Shown here: positions 11,441 through 24,767 of the stretch, in pieces
Position numbering within the stretch: the stretch's first letter is position 1
Layout: every line of letters begins with the position of its first letter
Assembly: GCF_020509005.1 (NCBI RefSeq)
Contig: NC_063013.1
Location: 3,224,001 to 3,288,000, forward strand
Source of the DNA: Fulvia fulva
Taxonomy: Eukaryota > Ascomycota > Dothideomycetes > Mycosphaerellales > Mycosphaerellaceae
Direction: 5' to 3'
Length of the DNA stretch: 64,000 bases
Translations under genes and position numbers: made by a program
The notes under the pieces: model-generated
What the model saw: the letters and a program-made list of their open reading frames with translations, nothing else
The model's database searches: none
Told to the model about the DNA's origin: nothing

Positions 11441-14298
11441 ATAGATAGATTTGTTATTCCCCTATTCTAGGACCCTATCCGGCCTATATAGGTATATATC
11501 TATTGTTATATATAAAGGGAAACCCGAATAGGTGAGAACCCTTCCCGCCCCCGACTACTCCTTGTCTAGATTAGCTTTCCCTCTAAACGTACGTAGTCTA
11601 TATAACTACCCCGTTAGCCCCCGCTCCTAGCCGGTCTCGTCGCGCTACGTCGTATCCTCTCTTCCTATACTACTCCTACTAGGCGGTACTATTCTAGCCA
11701 GCCCTTCTCTAGTATCTAGTTCGTAATACGCCGTAGGTCCTTAGCGTTGTTAAGAAGTGCCCTAATCGTCCGGTTCCTCGCCTTTACTATCTACTCCCCC
11801 CTTCCTAGCGACCACCTCGGATAGACGAGGAGTACGTACCGTACGTTCTAGGAGCGATAGCCGTAGGGGCAGCTAGTATTCGTATATCCTAGAACCTTCC
11901 TCTATAATAGGTACCCCTAGAGGCCGATATGTTCGCTTCGTAGTTAGGTTACTATACTACTCTATACCCTTATAAGGCGGTAGTAGATAAGCTTCGGGGG
12001 GTGCTTAACCGCGGATTTCGTAGCTAACTATTCCTTAGGTTGTCCCGCTAGCTAAGGGCGTCTACTATACCCTATAACCTAGTTGTTCTACCTCTCTTTC
12101 TATAGTTGCTCTATAAACGATTTCTTACCTTCCTATTATATTACTAGCTATTCGTCCCTTACCCGGTAGTTCGGCTCGTTTCCGGGTCGAATACCCTTAT
12201 ACGCTAGTACTAATTCGCGGGCCCTTACGACTATACTAGCGATGACCTTCTATACTAGGTACTATACTAACTTGCCTAAGTAGGAGGTCCGTAGTCCCTA
12301 GATATATAGGTCGATCGGCGGTATAGCGGTCTCGTACTTAAGTATCCTCGTTAGTATCGACTTATATACCCCGGTGACCTTCCTTAGGCATTGGTTTTAG
12401 ATCTTCGCTAGCGGCGCGACGAGTCCCTTTAATAGGTAGGCCCTCTCGCCTAAGGACTATACTTAGCTACTATAGGTAAGGACTGGCCGTATAATAGCCG
12501 TATATAGAAGTCGTAACTACCGAAAGTCCGCCCCCTATATAGACGTAGTAAGCCTCTAGTATAATGCTATATTCTATTTAGCTTTCCGTAATATTGTCTA
12601 TACGTACTTCCTCTACCGTAGCGCCGGGTCTACCTATAGTCCGAGGATCCTAAGCTAATTTGCCGGGTTAGTCGTATGCCCCTATATCTAGATAGAAGCT
12701 TATATATTATAGAACCGTAGCCGGCGCGTGAAGTGTATTAGATTGTACTTTTCTAGGGCAAACCGAGCCCCGTGCCTCCTAGCCTAGTCCTTATAGATCT
12801 TGTGCTTCTCTTCTAGTAGCCTATAGTTCTCCTTAGTCGAGGAAGACTACGCTAGGATGTTTGTGTCGTCTACGAAGCCGCTCGTAGCGGTGTTCTAGGA
12901 TTCTAGGGCTAGGAGTAGCGTCGCTATAAAGAAGAGGAATAGAATAGGTACTAGCGTTAAGCCTTACGGGATTCTAGTATAGACTACTTAAAATAGGCTT
13001 TTATACTAGCAGACTAGGATCGACGTACTACGGTTTTAGAGGTAGGACCGTACGAAGTTAACAAGCTACTTAGGGAGTCCTTTCGACCTTAGGATATAGA
13101 GTAGCCGCGGGTATAACACGTAGTCGAAGGCTCCCGATATGTCTAGGCTAAGTAAGGAAGCCACCTTGTCCCTATTCTTATACTAGATAGCCTTTACCTA
13201 AGAGGTGATAAGTTCTATCGCGGATAGCGTCGATCGCTATAGGCGCGTACCTATCTAGGCGTCCGGGAGTAGGGAGTGTTCCTCTACCGCCTCGGAGAGT
13301 CTCGTTATAACTAGCTTCTTAAGCGCCTTCCTAAGAGTGTTAAGGAGCGTAATTAGGCAGTACGACTTTACCTACGTATAGTCTTCCTTTTACGGCTTAC
13401 GTAGGACCACTGTCGTCGATTGTTTAAAAGCTATCGGGTAGTATCCGGTCTGTAGGTAGGCGTTAAAGATCGCTATAACTACTAGGGCTAGTTAATCTCT
13501 ACACTTCTTTAGTAGCTCGTTTAGGATCCTATCCGGCCCCGGGGCTTTCTTCGCCGGCAACTTCCTTAGTATAGCGGCAACTTCTCCCTCGGACACCTCC
13601 TATTAGACCGCGATACTAGGGGCTAGGGGAGTAGAGCTGTTTATGTTGCTTAGATTAGCCTCGACTAGGGGCGGGAAGAACTTACTAGCTAGTAGACGCG
13701 CCTTGGCCTCGGGGTCGCTAACCGGGCCACTAGGCGATTATAGCGCTAGGATAGAGAAGGAGAGGCCCTATATAGGGTCCTATCGGGCCTATTTCGCTAG
13801 CTTCTACATCCTCTCTAGCTTGCCGGCGATTTCTTCTACTATATCCCTCTAGCCGACTGCTTTCTCCCTCCGTATTATAGCTTTCTTCTGTTAGTATACC
13901 TCCCTATATACGTTCTAGGCCTCCTCGCTATAGCTACTCGTCTATACCCGGCGGGCTCTCCTTACTTCTCTTACTACCGTAGTACACTCCGGCGTCTAGT
14001 ATAGTTTAGACTATGTCGTTAGTTAGGTAAGCGGAACGTAAAGTAAGGTCGCTTTTCTTATTTCGTCTATCAACCTCTAGACTACTTCGTCTATCTCGTC
14101 TTTACTATTATATTACTACTACGCGATCTAGACTAGCCTCTTAGAGTTATCGAGGTACGCCTATATACTAGCCTAGTAGGCCTTTCCCTAGTTTAGCTTA
14201 GGGGTTCTCGCTAGTATACGTTATATCTGTGTCGTAATAGAGGTCCTACCTAGTATATAGTCTAACGACGCCTCGAGTTTATGTTCGATCCTATAGTA
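11441..14298 (-). mobile_element. LINE B: 5'-truncated copy of the LINE A/C family, RIP-mutated
   Basis: This closely follows LINE A 508 to about 3370 base for base, apart from extra CpA-to-TpA and TpG-to-TpA changes. The copy ends at 14298 inside the endonuclease part of ORF2. It is flanked by a 12-bp duplication, tagctaatatag (11429-11440 and 14299-14310), and has the same (CTAT)n tail. The target is G2. It is more heavily mutated than LINE A: for example gcagcggtgttctggg in A reads gtagcggtgttctagg here. It is a typical 5'-truncated product of target-primed reverse transcription. Confidence 0.85.
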
Positions 14299-14926
14299 TA
14301 GCTAATATAGTAGAGGCGTTAAGTTACCGCTAGGTATAGTCACCCCGGGGCTCCTCCTGTCTATCTATGTTTTCTTAAGTATTAGTATCTACTAATATCG
14401 CCGCGCTACCTCCTAGTACTAGCTTCGCTCTTATACCGAAAGCCTTTAGTATATACGCGGATAGCGGGTCTCGCGCGACTTACTTATTAGGATTTTCTTT
14501 CGGGTTAAACATCTATACTATATATACTTTATAGCCCTTCCTCCGGCTTATACGCCGAAGTACTTCTATATTAATAGGCTTAATATCGATCTCCGGCTTA
14601 GTCTCGACCTTTAGTTCTTTCTTCGTTCGACGCGCTAGGCGCTTAAGTATTTCAACCCTATTAGCGGGTAGTAGCTAGCGGACGTAGTAAGACGGTTCCG
14701 GTTTATCGTAGGTATCGACGGCATATTATATTACTGCCGTCGTCGTATACGTCTCCTATACTACTATAGGTTTGTCTTTATCCTCTACGTAGGGTTTAGC
14801 GTAATTAGATAGAGCTTAAGGTCGCGAACTCTCTAGTACTAGTATCTCGGTCTAAAGAACGCCTCTTAGTATAATACCCTTGTCGTTAATAGACTATACG
14901 TATACTAGTTTAGTTCCGAGTATATA

Positions 14927-17900
14927 TATATATATTGTTTATTATGCTATTATAGAGCCTGTTAGCCTATATAGCTATACTACCTACTTCTAGTTATAAA
15001 GGGGAAACTCGTATTATAGAGTAAAAACCCCCTCTCCTCTCCTATACGTTCTTAACCTTACCTTCTTTCGTGTTTTCCTTATTAAGGGTATACTAGTATT
15101 ATAGGCCTGCCCTAATAACTACCCTATTTACACCCCCTTGACCTCCCGCCTCTTCTCTATCTACTCCTCCGTCTCGCTAGCTAGCGCGAACTGTTTAAGA
15201 AAGCCCTACTATAGTATCTACTATACTATCCGTTTCACGTCTCGCTTATCCGTTACGATTAACTAGTAGTCGCGTCTTACTACCTTAGCTCTCTACTAGC
15301 CTCGTCCTTCTACCTATTACGGGCACCGTAGTATTATATACTCCGGGTTCTATAACGGGTAGTTATACTAGTATACTAGGCTATATACGTCCGGGACTTT
15401 CCTTCTATATAGGTAGGCCCTTAACCCGATATATTCGGACCTAATCTATATCGCGATACTTACTTCGGCCCTTATTAGGTCACGGTAGAGTAGGTAGTTA
15501 TGTCTCTAGAAGGGGCGTAAGGCTAGGGGTCCTCGATTTAGTAGGGGATTCTCTTTCTATTCCTATTCCTAAAGGTAGCCCGCTACCTACTCTACGAGGC
15601 TTTATATCTTTGCCTTATTACCCTTTTCCTCCGTGCGTTTTCCTCCTCCTCCTTCCTCTCTAGCTACTCCTAGGTTCGCTTAACGACTTTAAATATACGT
15701 AGGTCGTCTTACTTTTAGCTTTAACGTACCCTAAGGCTAGGTAGTCGGTCGTACCTCCTAGCGATCTTCTCCGTAGAGTCCCGAATAGCTTATTATACTA
15801 GATAATCCGCCGTCTTCCTAGCGTATTAGATCCTTATTCCCTTAATATAATGTTTAATTAGGGGGGACCCTGTCTCTACCTATCCCTCTATCCGCTTCGG
15901 GATCGGTTTACCTACTCCTCCTGTCCCCTATATCTAGGCCCCGTAGAGCATTACTAGTTTTACGATCGTCTTATATATAATCCTTACCTTACTAAACGTA
16001 GCTCCCTATATTAGCGTTATAAGTCTAGTTATTATAGCCTCGTTAACCTAGGCTCTATTCTAGGCTTTCCTAATCTAGAGGTTCTAGCTAAGCTTAGGGT
16101 CTAGCTAGATTCCTAGGACTCGTAATTCGGGAGAGGGCTTCGTTACGTAACCCTAGATAGTTACCGTTACTTATATATTATAGTAGGTTCTTACCTTACT
16201 AAAGTAGATAAGCTAGTACTTTTCCGGAGCGAAACGGGCGCTATATCGACGTGCCTATTCCTTATATACCTCGTGTCTTTCTATATATAGCCGGTAGTTT
16301 TCTTCGGTCGTCGTTAACTAGGCTAGGATATTCGTATCGTCGACGAACCCCGAGGCCGACGTTTATAGTGAGGTAAGTAGTAGGATTAGGTCCGCTATAA
16401 AGATTAAGAAGAGGATCGAGGATAGTATTAAGCCCTAGGGGATCCCGTATTTTATATATATAAGGTTGCCCTCCTTACGCTTCCTAAGGACAATCTACGT
16501 TGTTCTCTCCTTAAGGAAGGAGTTTACGAAACTTGTTACCTACCGCGGGATTACTTTTTGCCGTTAGATATAGAGGAGTCGCTCGTAGGAGACGTTATTA
16601 AATGCCCCTAAGATATCGAGAGATAATAGTAATGTAACTCTATTCCGTCTATAGTACTAGAGAGTATAAATCTATTCGGTAATAAGCTCTATAGCCATTA
16701 GGGTAGATCGTTTACTCCTACTACCTATCTATATCTCTAGGAGTAGGTTATTGTCCTCGACGAGCTATATAATTCTTCTTACTACGACCTTCTCTAGTAT
16801 CTTTCTAATTGTATTTAGGAGTACGATCGGCCTATAGGACTTTAGCTTTATATAGTCCTCCTTCTATAGCTTCTTTAGGACGACTATAAGAGACCGCCTA
16901 AATAGCCGTAGGTAGTACCCCTTACGTAGGCAAGCCGCAAATAGTTCGGCGAGGTATAGGGCGACTTCTTCTTTATATTCTTTAAGGAGGAGGTTTAGGA
17001 TTCTGTCGGGTCCCGGGGCCTTACGGCCCTTTAGCTTTCCTATAATCTCCTTTATCTACTCCTCGCCTACTATCTAGTACATATCGAGTAGCTCCGGGTA
17101 GATCGTTCCCTCTTTATCCGTTAGGTCGGCCGTTAACTATATCGTAAAGAAGTAGTCGGCGAACGCCTTCGCCTTCCCTTCCGGCGTTATCTATATTATA
17201 CCTATCGTATCCTAGATTAGGGGGAAGTATAGTATCCTATCCCCGTCTCCGGCCCTTACCTACTTTATAAGCCGCTATATCTACTCCGGGTTCTCTATTA
17301 CTAGACCTATAGTTACCCTCTAGTCTTATCGCTTATCTCGTCGTATTTAGGCCTTCTTTGCCTGACTTGCTTCCTAGTACTCGTCCTACGCTTCTTGGCT
17401 TTACTCCTTCGTCTATTTTCGCCTTACCCTCCTTACGTCCTTGACTTTAGCTAAGTACTCTAGGGTCTAGAAGGGCTTCTAGTACTTTAAGGGCCTTAGT
17501 TCTAGTATATATTCCTCGGCCGCCTACTATATCGTCGTTGTTATCTATTCTGCCGTACTATTAAGCTCGGCTTCCGTCTCCCCGATACTAGTATTGTTTA
17601 GGTACTGTTTAAGTAGATTCCGGATCTTCTCCTAGGGAGCTTTTTTCTAGTTAAGGCGCTTTTTACCCCGAAGCTCCTCTTCTATCCCCGTCGCTATCGT
17701 TATCTAGATAGGGATGTAGTCTAACCCTACCTCTAGGGTAAGGTTCGGTCTATACTCTACTAGCCTTATTACTACGTCCCTTAATAGAAAGTATAGGTCG
17801 ATAGTACTCGCGCTTATTCTTACCTTCTACGTCTCTATACCCTTTAGGGTTACGAGCTCTATGTCCCTACTTTCCGTAATCTCTAGGAGCTTACTACCTA

Positions 17901-20213
17901 GATATACGTAAGGGGGGGGTGAATTCTAGCCCCTACGTTAGGTAGTAGAGGTTGAAGTCGCCTAGGAGGATATAGTTTATGTCCCCTTAGTCGAGTACCT
18001 AGTTAAGTCGTACTAGTATACCGAGGTCTCTACTCGTTCTTCCCTTAGGAGGAGGGTTATAGACGTTATATATCTAGATAGGTCCTTGACTCGTAGTGAT
18101 TTAGATAGTCGTAATGTCTCTTTAACTCCCTTCCGGGTACGAGATTACCTTCTAGGCGTCCGTACGTAATACTTTACTAACGTATATATATGTCCTTAGG
18201 GTATAGCCTATGCCTCCCTCGATAGCTATATAGTACCGTAAGTCGGTATAGGTAGCAGGTCTTCGAGTATATAGGTTTAGCTATAGCTCTTATATCGCTA
18301 CGATATAATACCTTTAGTCGTCGAGTTCCTAGAGGAAGTAGAGTTAAACCTTATCCTTACTTTTATTAACGTTATACTATATAATAGTAAGGTTGGCTTG
18401 TATTAGTATTACGGACTAGCTAGGATAAGTTCTATTAGGGTGCTCGTTAGCTATATAGCTCCTTCGTTTATCGCGCTGTCCTATTAGTTTAGTTAGCGTT
18501 CGGTCGTTAGGGGGTACCCGAAGATTCGTATCTATCTAGCTTTATTTGCCGCCCTCTATAGCCCCCTTAGGCGTTCCGGCGGTATATAAGTACTCTACTA
18601 TATATTTTGTGTCACTTCGTCTATCCTTTTCCTCTTTACGGCCTCGAATCCTCTATACTAGGAATTACCGAGCGTTAGTATAGAGTACCTCGCCGGAGTT
18701 ATTACCCTAGCCTAGCGGGCCTTTTCTTACGCTACTATCCTTATAGGGCATTAGTTCGAGTATACCGGGTGTTTACGGCCGTAGTACGCGTACCTCGATT
18801 CCTCCCGTAGGTATTGTTTCTCCTAATACGGTCCTACGTAGTATAGGTACTTAGGGGTCTTCTCGGTATACTTTAGCGCGATATAGCCGTATTGTTAGTA
18901 GTTAAAGTATTAGAGCACTCTATAGCTACTCTTATATATCTCCGTGTCGAGGCGTTTGTATTACTAGAATAGTCCTCCTTCTAGGACCTAGTTTGCTTAT
19001 TCCGCGGTAGCTATCTAGACGATTAGAGAGGACTACGTCTTAGTAGCTTTAACGTTCTTATTTAGCTACGCTACTTTAGTAAAGCGTACTCCCGGTAAGG
19101 TGTTCTAGTTCTATATCTAGAGTAGGGCGAGGTCGTTCTCTACCCTAAAGGTCCTTAGTACCCTATAGGCTATTACCGTAAACTACTAGTAAGAGACCTT
19201 TACCGGCCTCGCTACCTTGACTATCTAGTCCTTAAGGGTCTCGAGCTTTTGTCGGTCTGTCTCCTATACTATAAAGAGGCGTATTACTCCTCTAGGCTCA
19301 ATTTTAGCTCCTACTATCTCCTTCTAGCTAATCCTATCTACTAGCTCCTTACTTATTAGGCCCTCTAGCTCTCGCTTCTCCTCCGGGTCCGTAACGTATA
19401 CTCTGATAGCGTTGTTTGTCCTTTAGGTCCGTAGTTTAGGAGAGCTAGCTACTACGTTTACCTATATAGGAGTGTACTAGGTAGTAGCTTTCTATATTAT
19501 CTACTAGATTGCTCTCGGGATCTGATATCCGAGTACCTTAAGGGCTCCGAGGAGTTAGGCGATCGTGTTCTTATACGCCCTAGCTAGGCGCTTATCTACT
19601 TCGAGTATCTCTTAAGCCTCTTTATAGAGGTCCTTCTATATAGAGGTTTAGTTAACCCGGAGGGGAGGCTTGCCCTATGTTTATAGTCGCGGTTACTATA
19701 GCTATTACTAGTTTAGCTATTGTTACTAGCTATATTATTACTAGCTTAGTAGTAGTGTACTTTGTGTCTGTTTTTAGTAGGCGTAGGTTTCCCTTACAAG
19801 TTGCTTAATACTCGCTAGCTAGGCTTCTAGTCTAGAGTCTATATCTCTAGTTCGCCTTCTCCTTCTCGAGAGGACTAGCGGGCGGCCGTTTAGGTTATAG
19901 CGTAAGGTCTTATAAGTGTTCTATATATTATACGAGCTGTATACGTTAAGAGTATATAGTAGGTTTATAGTGAATTACTAGTATAGCTTATAATCTAAGT
20001 TCGGTAATGTTCTAGCTAAGTTTCGGCTAGTCTAGAAGGGGGCTTAGGGCCGTAGCTAAGCTGTAGAAACGGGGTGACCAGAACCTCGAAACAGGCTAGC
20101 TTTAGAGCTATATATCTCGATAGGTATCCGGTACGGACAGTTGCTTTATACGTTCCTAAGTTGCTCTTAATACGCGCTGTCGAATACGCCGTATTTAGTA
20201 ATAGAAGTGTCTC
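14927..20213 (-). mobile_element. LINE D: full-length, heavily RIP-mutated Tad-like element related to LINE E
   Basis: Flanked by a perfect 14-bp duplication, gttccgagtatata (14913-14926 and 20214-20227), giving a 5,287-bp unit in G2. It is colinear with LINE E over both ORFs: reverse transcriptase region near 16,300 (valine-Asp-Asp coding stretch), endonuclease at about 17,800-18,400, and ORF1 from about 18,500 to 19,700 with three remnant zinc knuckles whose Cys codons often read Tyr. About 480 bp upstream of the presumed ORF1 start remain as a 5' leader. The tail is (TA)n rather than (CTAT)n. CpA/TpG are nearly exhausted. Confidence 0.75.
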
Positions 20214-23200
20214 GTTCCGAGTATATAGTTCTGTCGACAATATAGTAAGAATAGGGTTATAGTTCCTAACGTATAGTAGAACGTAGGTTAATGCTCGTCG
20301 TACTAGGGACGGCCGAGGACTATATCGTATTCTAGTAATACGTAGTAGCTAGACCTAGTCTCTACGTAGTTACCGATCTGAATCTATACCGTTGTTCTAT
20401 AAGTAATAAGGTCACTAGTAGGTCGGCTATCTACTAATATTAGCCCTAACGGATTGGGTAGCTATATTATATTAAGGTTATTCTTATACGTAAAGTCGAT
20501 ATTAAAGTACGTAGAGTTAGTACTACTATTATAAAGGGTTTAAGTAGGGATCTTTCTATTTACTATATATAGTATAACTAGATAAGAAGCTATTACTAGA
20601 TTATATTTATCTATAGAGTAGTTTATAGCTAGTAGGGAGTATACCGATATACTTCAAACCTCACCTCTCTTAGGAGGCCTATATTTATGTTTATACAAAA
20701 AGCGCTTATCGATCTCTACGCCAAAACAAGACACATTCGAAAGCTCTTATTAAGGCTATTCTAACGATATACAAAGCAGGCCACTACCCCTAGGACTGAG
20801 GGAGTTATACCTCATTCAATCTAGATAGCTTAAAGCTCTCTTCACCCTATTTCTTTAGCTCTAAACGCCGCGGAGGTGCCTAGCTACATTACGCAACTCC
20901 TAGGCAATAGTAGCCTAGGCTACGGTACTAACGGCGCCTACGGCCCTATAGACGAAGCCCCCCTAAGACAACTAGTAGTAACTTATAGAGGACGCAAAAA
21001 GTATAGAAACTAACGATTAGCTCCCTTACCGGTCTCTATAGGTAATTATTACTTAGCTACGCACGGCGCTTATACTGTCGTATTACCGAGGGCAATAAGA
21101 AATAAGGACGACGTCCTAGGCGATTAGCAAGGCCACCCGGAATTAACACCCCTATAGCTAGGCATCGGTCGCGGTATCGATACTAGGCCCCCGCCTAACG
21201 TACGATATAGTTACAATCCGCATTGTAGCAAAGGAAGACTAGGCCGAAGTTGCGAAGCTATCGAACAAGGAGCTCGCCTAACGAATCAACTAACTAGGGG
21301 TGGTCGTAGTGAACTAACAGTCTAACGGCACTCTATAGATCTATACTAGCTCTACTACTACTAGGAGGCACCTAGAGGCATAGCTATAGTGGGCATCTAA
21401 GGTTACGGCATTAGCGAAGGTCTTAACGAAACAATTCACGATCCTAGTCTACGACATACCTAAGGAGTTTGACCTAACTAACTAGGGTCACCTACGCGCT
21501 CTCTAAGAGGACAACCCGGTCACTCTTAACTCTCTAATCCAGAAGGCGACTTGGCTCTATAGGAAATGGCTAGAAGGCAAGAATGCCTCGGCGCTAATAG
21601 TATAGCTATAAGACGCGAAAGCGGCGGATCTAGCGATAGAACAAGGCCTAGTCTAGTAATATAGCCTTAAGATAGTAGAAAAGCACTCCTTATCCTTTCG
21701 TGTCCTCTAATACTTCAAATGCTAACACTATAGACACCAAACCTATACGTGTACAAACAAGTAGGCCTGCTCGAACTATATAGGAGACTATATATCTAGG
21801 GACTGTATATCGACTACGAGACGGTACGCGAACTGTCCGGGGCACTACCTATCGTATAGTACGGAATGCCCCTAGCGGAAACTAGCGAAAAACAAGGCAA
21901 TCACAAACAGAACCGTCGCCCTAAGATTCTACGGCGACCGTAAGGCTAGCCTATACCGGAACTAAATAGCGGCGGTCGGGTATAAGCGCCCTAGGGCCGA
22001 GAACGATATAAAGGATACGTAACCTAGGGCGTACGGGAGGCCACGTACTCTACTAGCTACGGCGAGGGAATCTAACTAGGCCCGGCTCCCCTTTAGTATA
22101 TAGCCGATAGGCGTAGACTAGGACGTATAGGGTAGTAGGACATAGGACGATATAGAGGAAATGATTGTCGATACCGATAACTAGCCTCGACACGCTTAGT
22201 ATTATCTAGTATAACGTCAACTATAGCAAGGATATAGTCTAGAACCATTTCCTATACGAGGCGGACCCGCGCGTCTACTACGTCCTTATAATCTAGGAGC
22301 TATAGATTAATCCGTACTATAAGAGACTAACGACCTATAAGTTACTAGGCTATACGACATGCCTACGAGGCGACGGCAGACCCCGTACGTGCTTCTATGT
22401 CAGTAAGGACATACTAGAATCCGACTAGGAGGTAGTGTACTACGTAGACGAAGAAGGCGGGGGCGATATTACCTCCCTCTACGTAGGTAGTACCTAGATA
22501 CACAACCTATATATACAACCGCTAGCCTCGAGGTCTAGCCGCGATCTAGGGGTCTATAGACACCTAGACAGTACGCTTAAGAGATAAGGGTGCCACATCG
22601 TAGTAGGAGACTTTAATATATACTACCCTTCCTAGGAAAGCCTTATATAGCCGCACCCTATAGCCGACGAAGTACTCGACTTAATAGCGAGCAACGCAAT
22701 TGCCCTTAATACCCCGAAGGACCTAGGCACCTAGAAGAGAGGGGGACTCTAAGGCACGATCGACCTCTCCTAGATCTTAGATAGCCACTACTATACGGTA
22801 ACCTACTATAGGATCGAACATAAACTCGAGGCGTCGTTAGACTATATACTAGTCAGGACCTCTATTACGACACAGATATAATATATACTAGCGAGGACCC
22901 CTAAGCCAAACTAGGGAAAGGCCTACTAGGCTAACATCTAGGCGTACCTCGATAACTCTAAGAGGCTAGTCCAGATCGCGTAGTAGTAATACAATAGTAA
23001 AGACGAGATAGACGAAGCAGTCTAGGGGTTGATAGACGAAATAAGAAAAGCGACCTTACTTTACGTTCCGCTTACCTAACTAACGATATAGTCCAAACTG
23101 TACTAGACGCCGGAGTATACTACGGTAGTAAGAGAAGCAAGGAGAGCCCGCTAGGTATAGACGAGCAGCTATAGCGAGGAGGCCTAGAACGTATATAGGG

Positions 23201-24567
23201 AGGCATACTAACAGAAGAAAGCTATAATACGAAGGGAGAAAGCAGTCGGCTAGAGGGCTATAGTAGAAGAAATCGCCGGCAAGCTAGAGAAGATGTAGAA
23301 GCTAGCGAAATAGGCCCGACAGGACCCTATATAGGGCCCCTCCTTCTCTATCCTAGCGCTACAATCGCCTAGTGGCCCGGTTAGCGACCCCGAGGCTAAG
23401 GCGCGTCTACTAGCTAGCAAGTTCTTCCCGCCCCTAGTCGAGGCTGATCTAAGCGACATAAACAGCTCTACTCCCCTAGCCCCTAGCATCGCGGTCTAAT
23501 AGGAGGTGTCCGAGGGAGAAGTTGCCGCTATACTAAGGAAGTTACTAGCGAAGAAAGCCCCGGGGCCGGATAGGATCCTAAACGAGCTACTAAAGAAGTG
23601 TAGAGATTAACTAGCCCTAGTAGTTATAGCGATCTTTAACGCCTGCCTATAGACCGGGTACTACCCGATAGCTTTTAAACAATCGATGATAGTGGTCCTA
23701 CGTAAGCCGTAGAAGGAAGACTATACGTAGGTAAAGTCGTACCGCCTAATTGCGCTCCTTAATACTCTTAGGAAGGCGCTTAAGAAGCTAGTTATAACGA
23801 GACTCTCCGAGGCGGTAGAGGAACACTCCCTACTCCCGGACACCTAGATAGGTACGCGCCTATAGCGATCGACGCTATCCGCGATAGAACTTATCACCTC
23901 TTAGGTAAAGGCCATCTAGTATAAGAATAGGGACAAGGTGGCTTCCTTACTTAGCCTAGATATATCGGGAGCCTTCGACTATATGTTATACCCGCGGCTA
24001 CTCTACATCCTAAGGTCGAAGGGACTCCCTAAGTAGCTTGTTAACTTCGTACGGTCCTACCTCTAAAACCGTAGTACGTCGATCCTAGTCGGCTAGTACA
24101 GAAGCCTATTTTAAGTAGTCTATACTAGAATCCCGTAAGGCTTAACGCTAGTATATATTCTATTCCTCTTCTTTATAGCGACGCTACTCCTAGCCCTAGA
24201 ATCCTAGAACACCGCTACGAGCGGCTTCGTAGACGACATAAACATCCTAGCGTAGTCTTCCTCGACTAAGGAGAACTATAGGCTACTAGAAGAGAAGTAC
24301 AAGATCTACGAGGACTAGGCTAGAAGGCACGGGGCTCGGTTTGCCCTAGAAAAGTACAATCTAATACACTTTACGCGCCGGCCACGGTTCTACAATATAT
24401 AAGCTTCTATCTAGATATAGGGGTACACGACTAACCCGGCAAATTAGCTTAGGATCCTCGGACTATAGGTAGACCCGGCGCTACGGTAGAGGAAGCACGT
24501 ATAGGCAATATTACGGAAAGCTAAACAGAATATAGCATTATGCCAGAGGCTTACTACGTCTATATAG

Positions 24568-24767
24568 ATAGATAGATTATTCATTCGCCTGTTTTTAGTG
24601 CCCTATGGCCTATGCAGGTCTCTCGCTATTTAGGTCTATTTGTGTAGGTAGGAAACCCGATTAACGGATGAAAACCTCCTCGTCTTTGCCCTCCTCGTTC
24701 TTTCCTGTCTTGTCCTTTCGTTCTCCTTCCTTCAGGGTACGCTAGTGTCATGGTTGTTACCCTATGA
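24568..24767 (-). other. LINE E 3' untranslated region and (CTAT)n tail
   Basis: Two hundred bases follow the ORF2 stop. In sense orientation the element ends in a short run of CTAT units (24568-24579) instead of poly(A). Comparable tails end LINEs A, B and C, while D ends in (TA)n. Confidence 0.8.

Noticed and set aside
20016..20262. Two overlapping short frames on opposite strands
   Set aside because: They lie in the 5' leader of LINE D, just inside or across its target-site duplication, and have no recognisable content.
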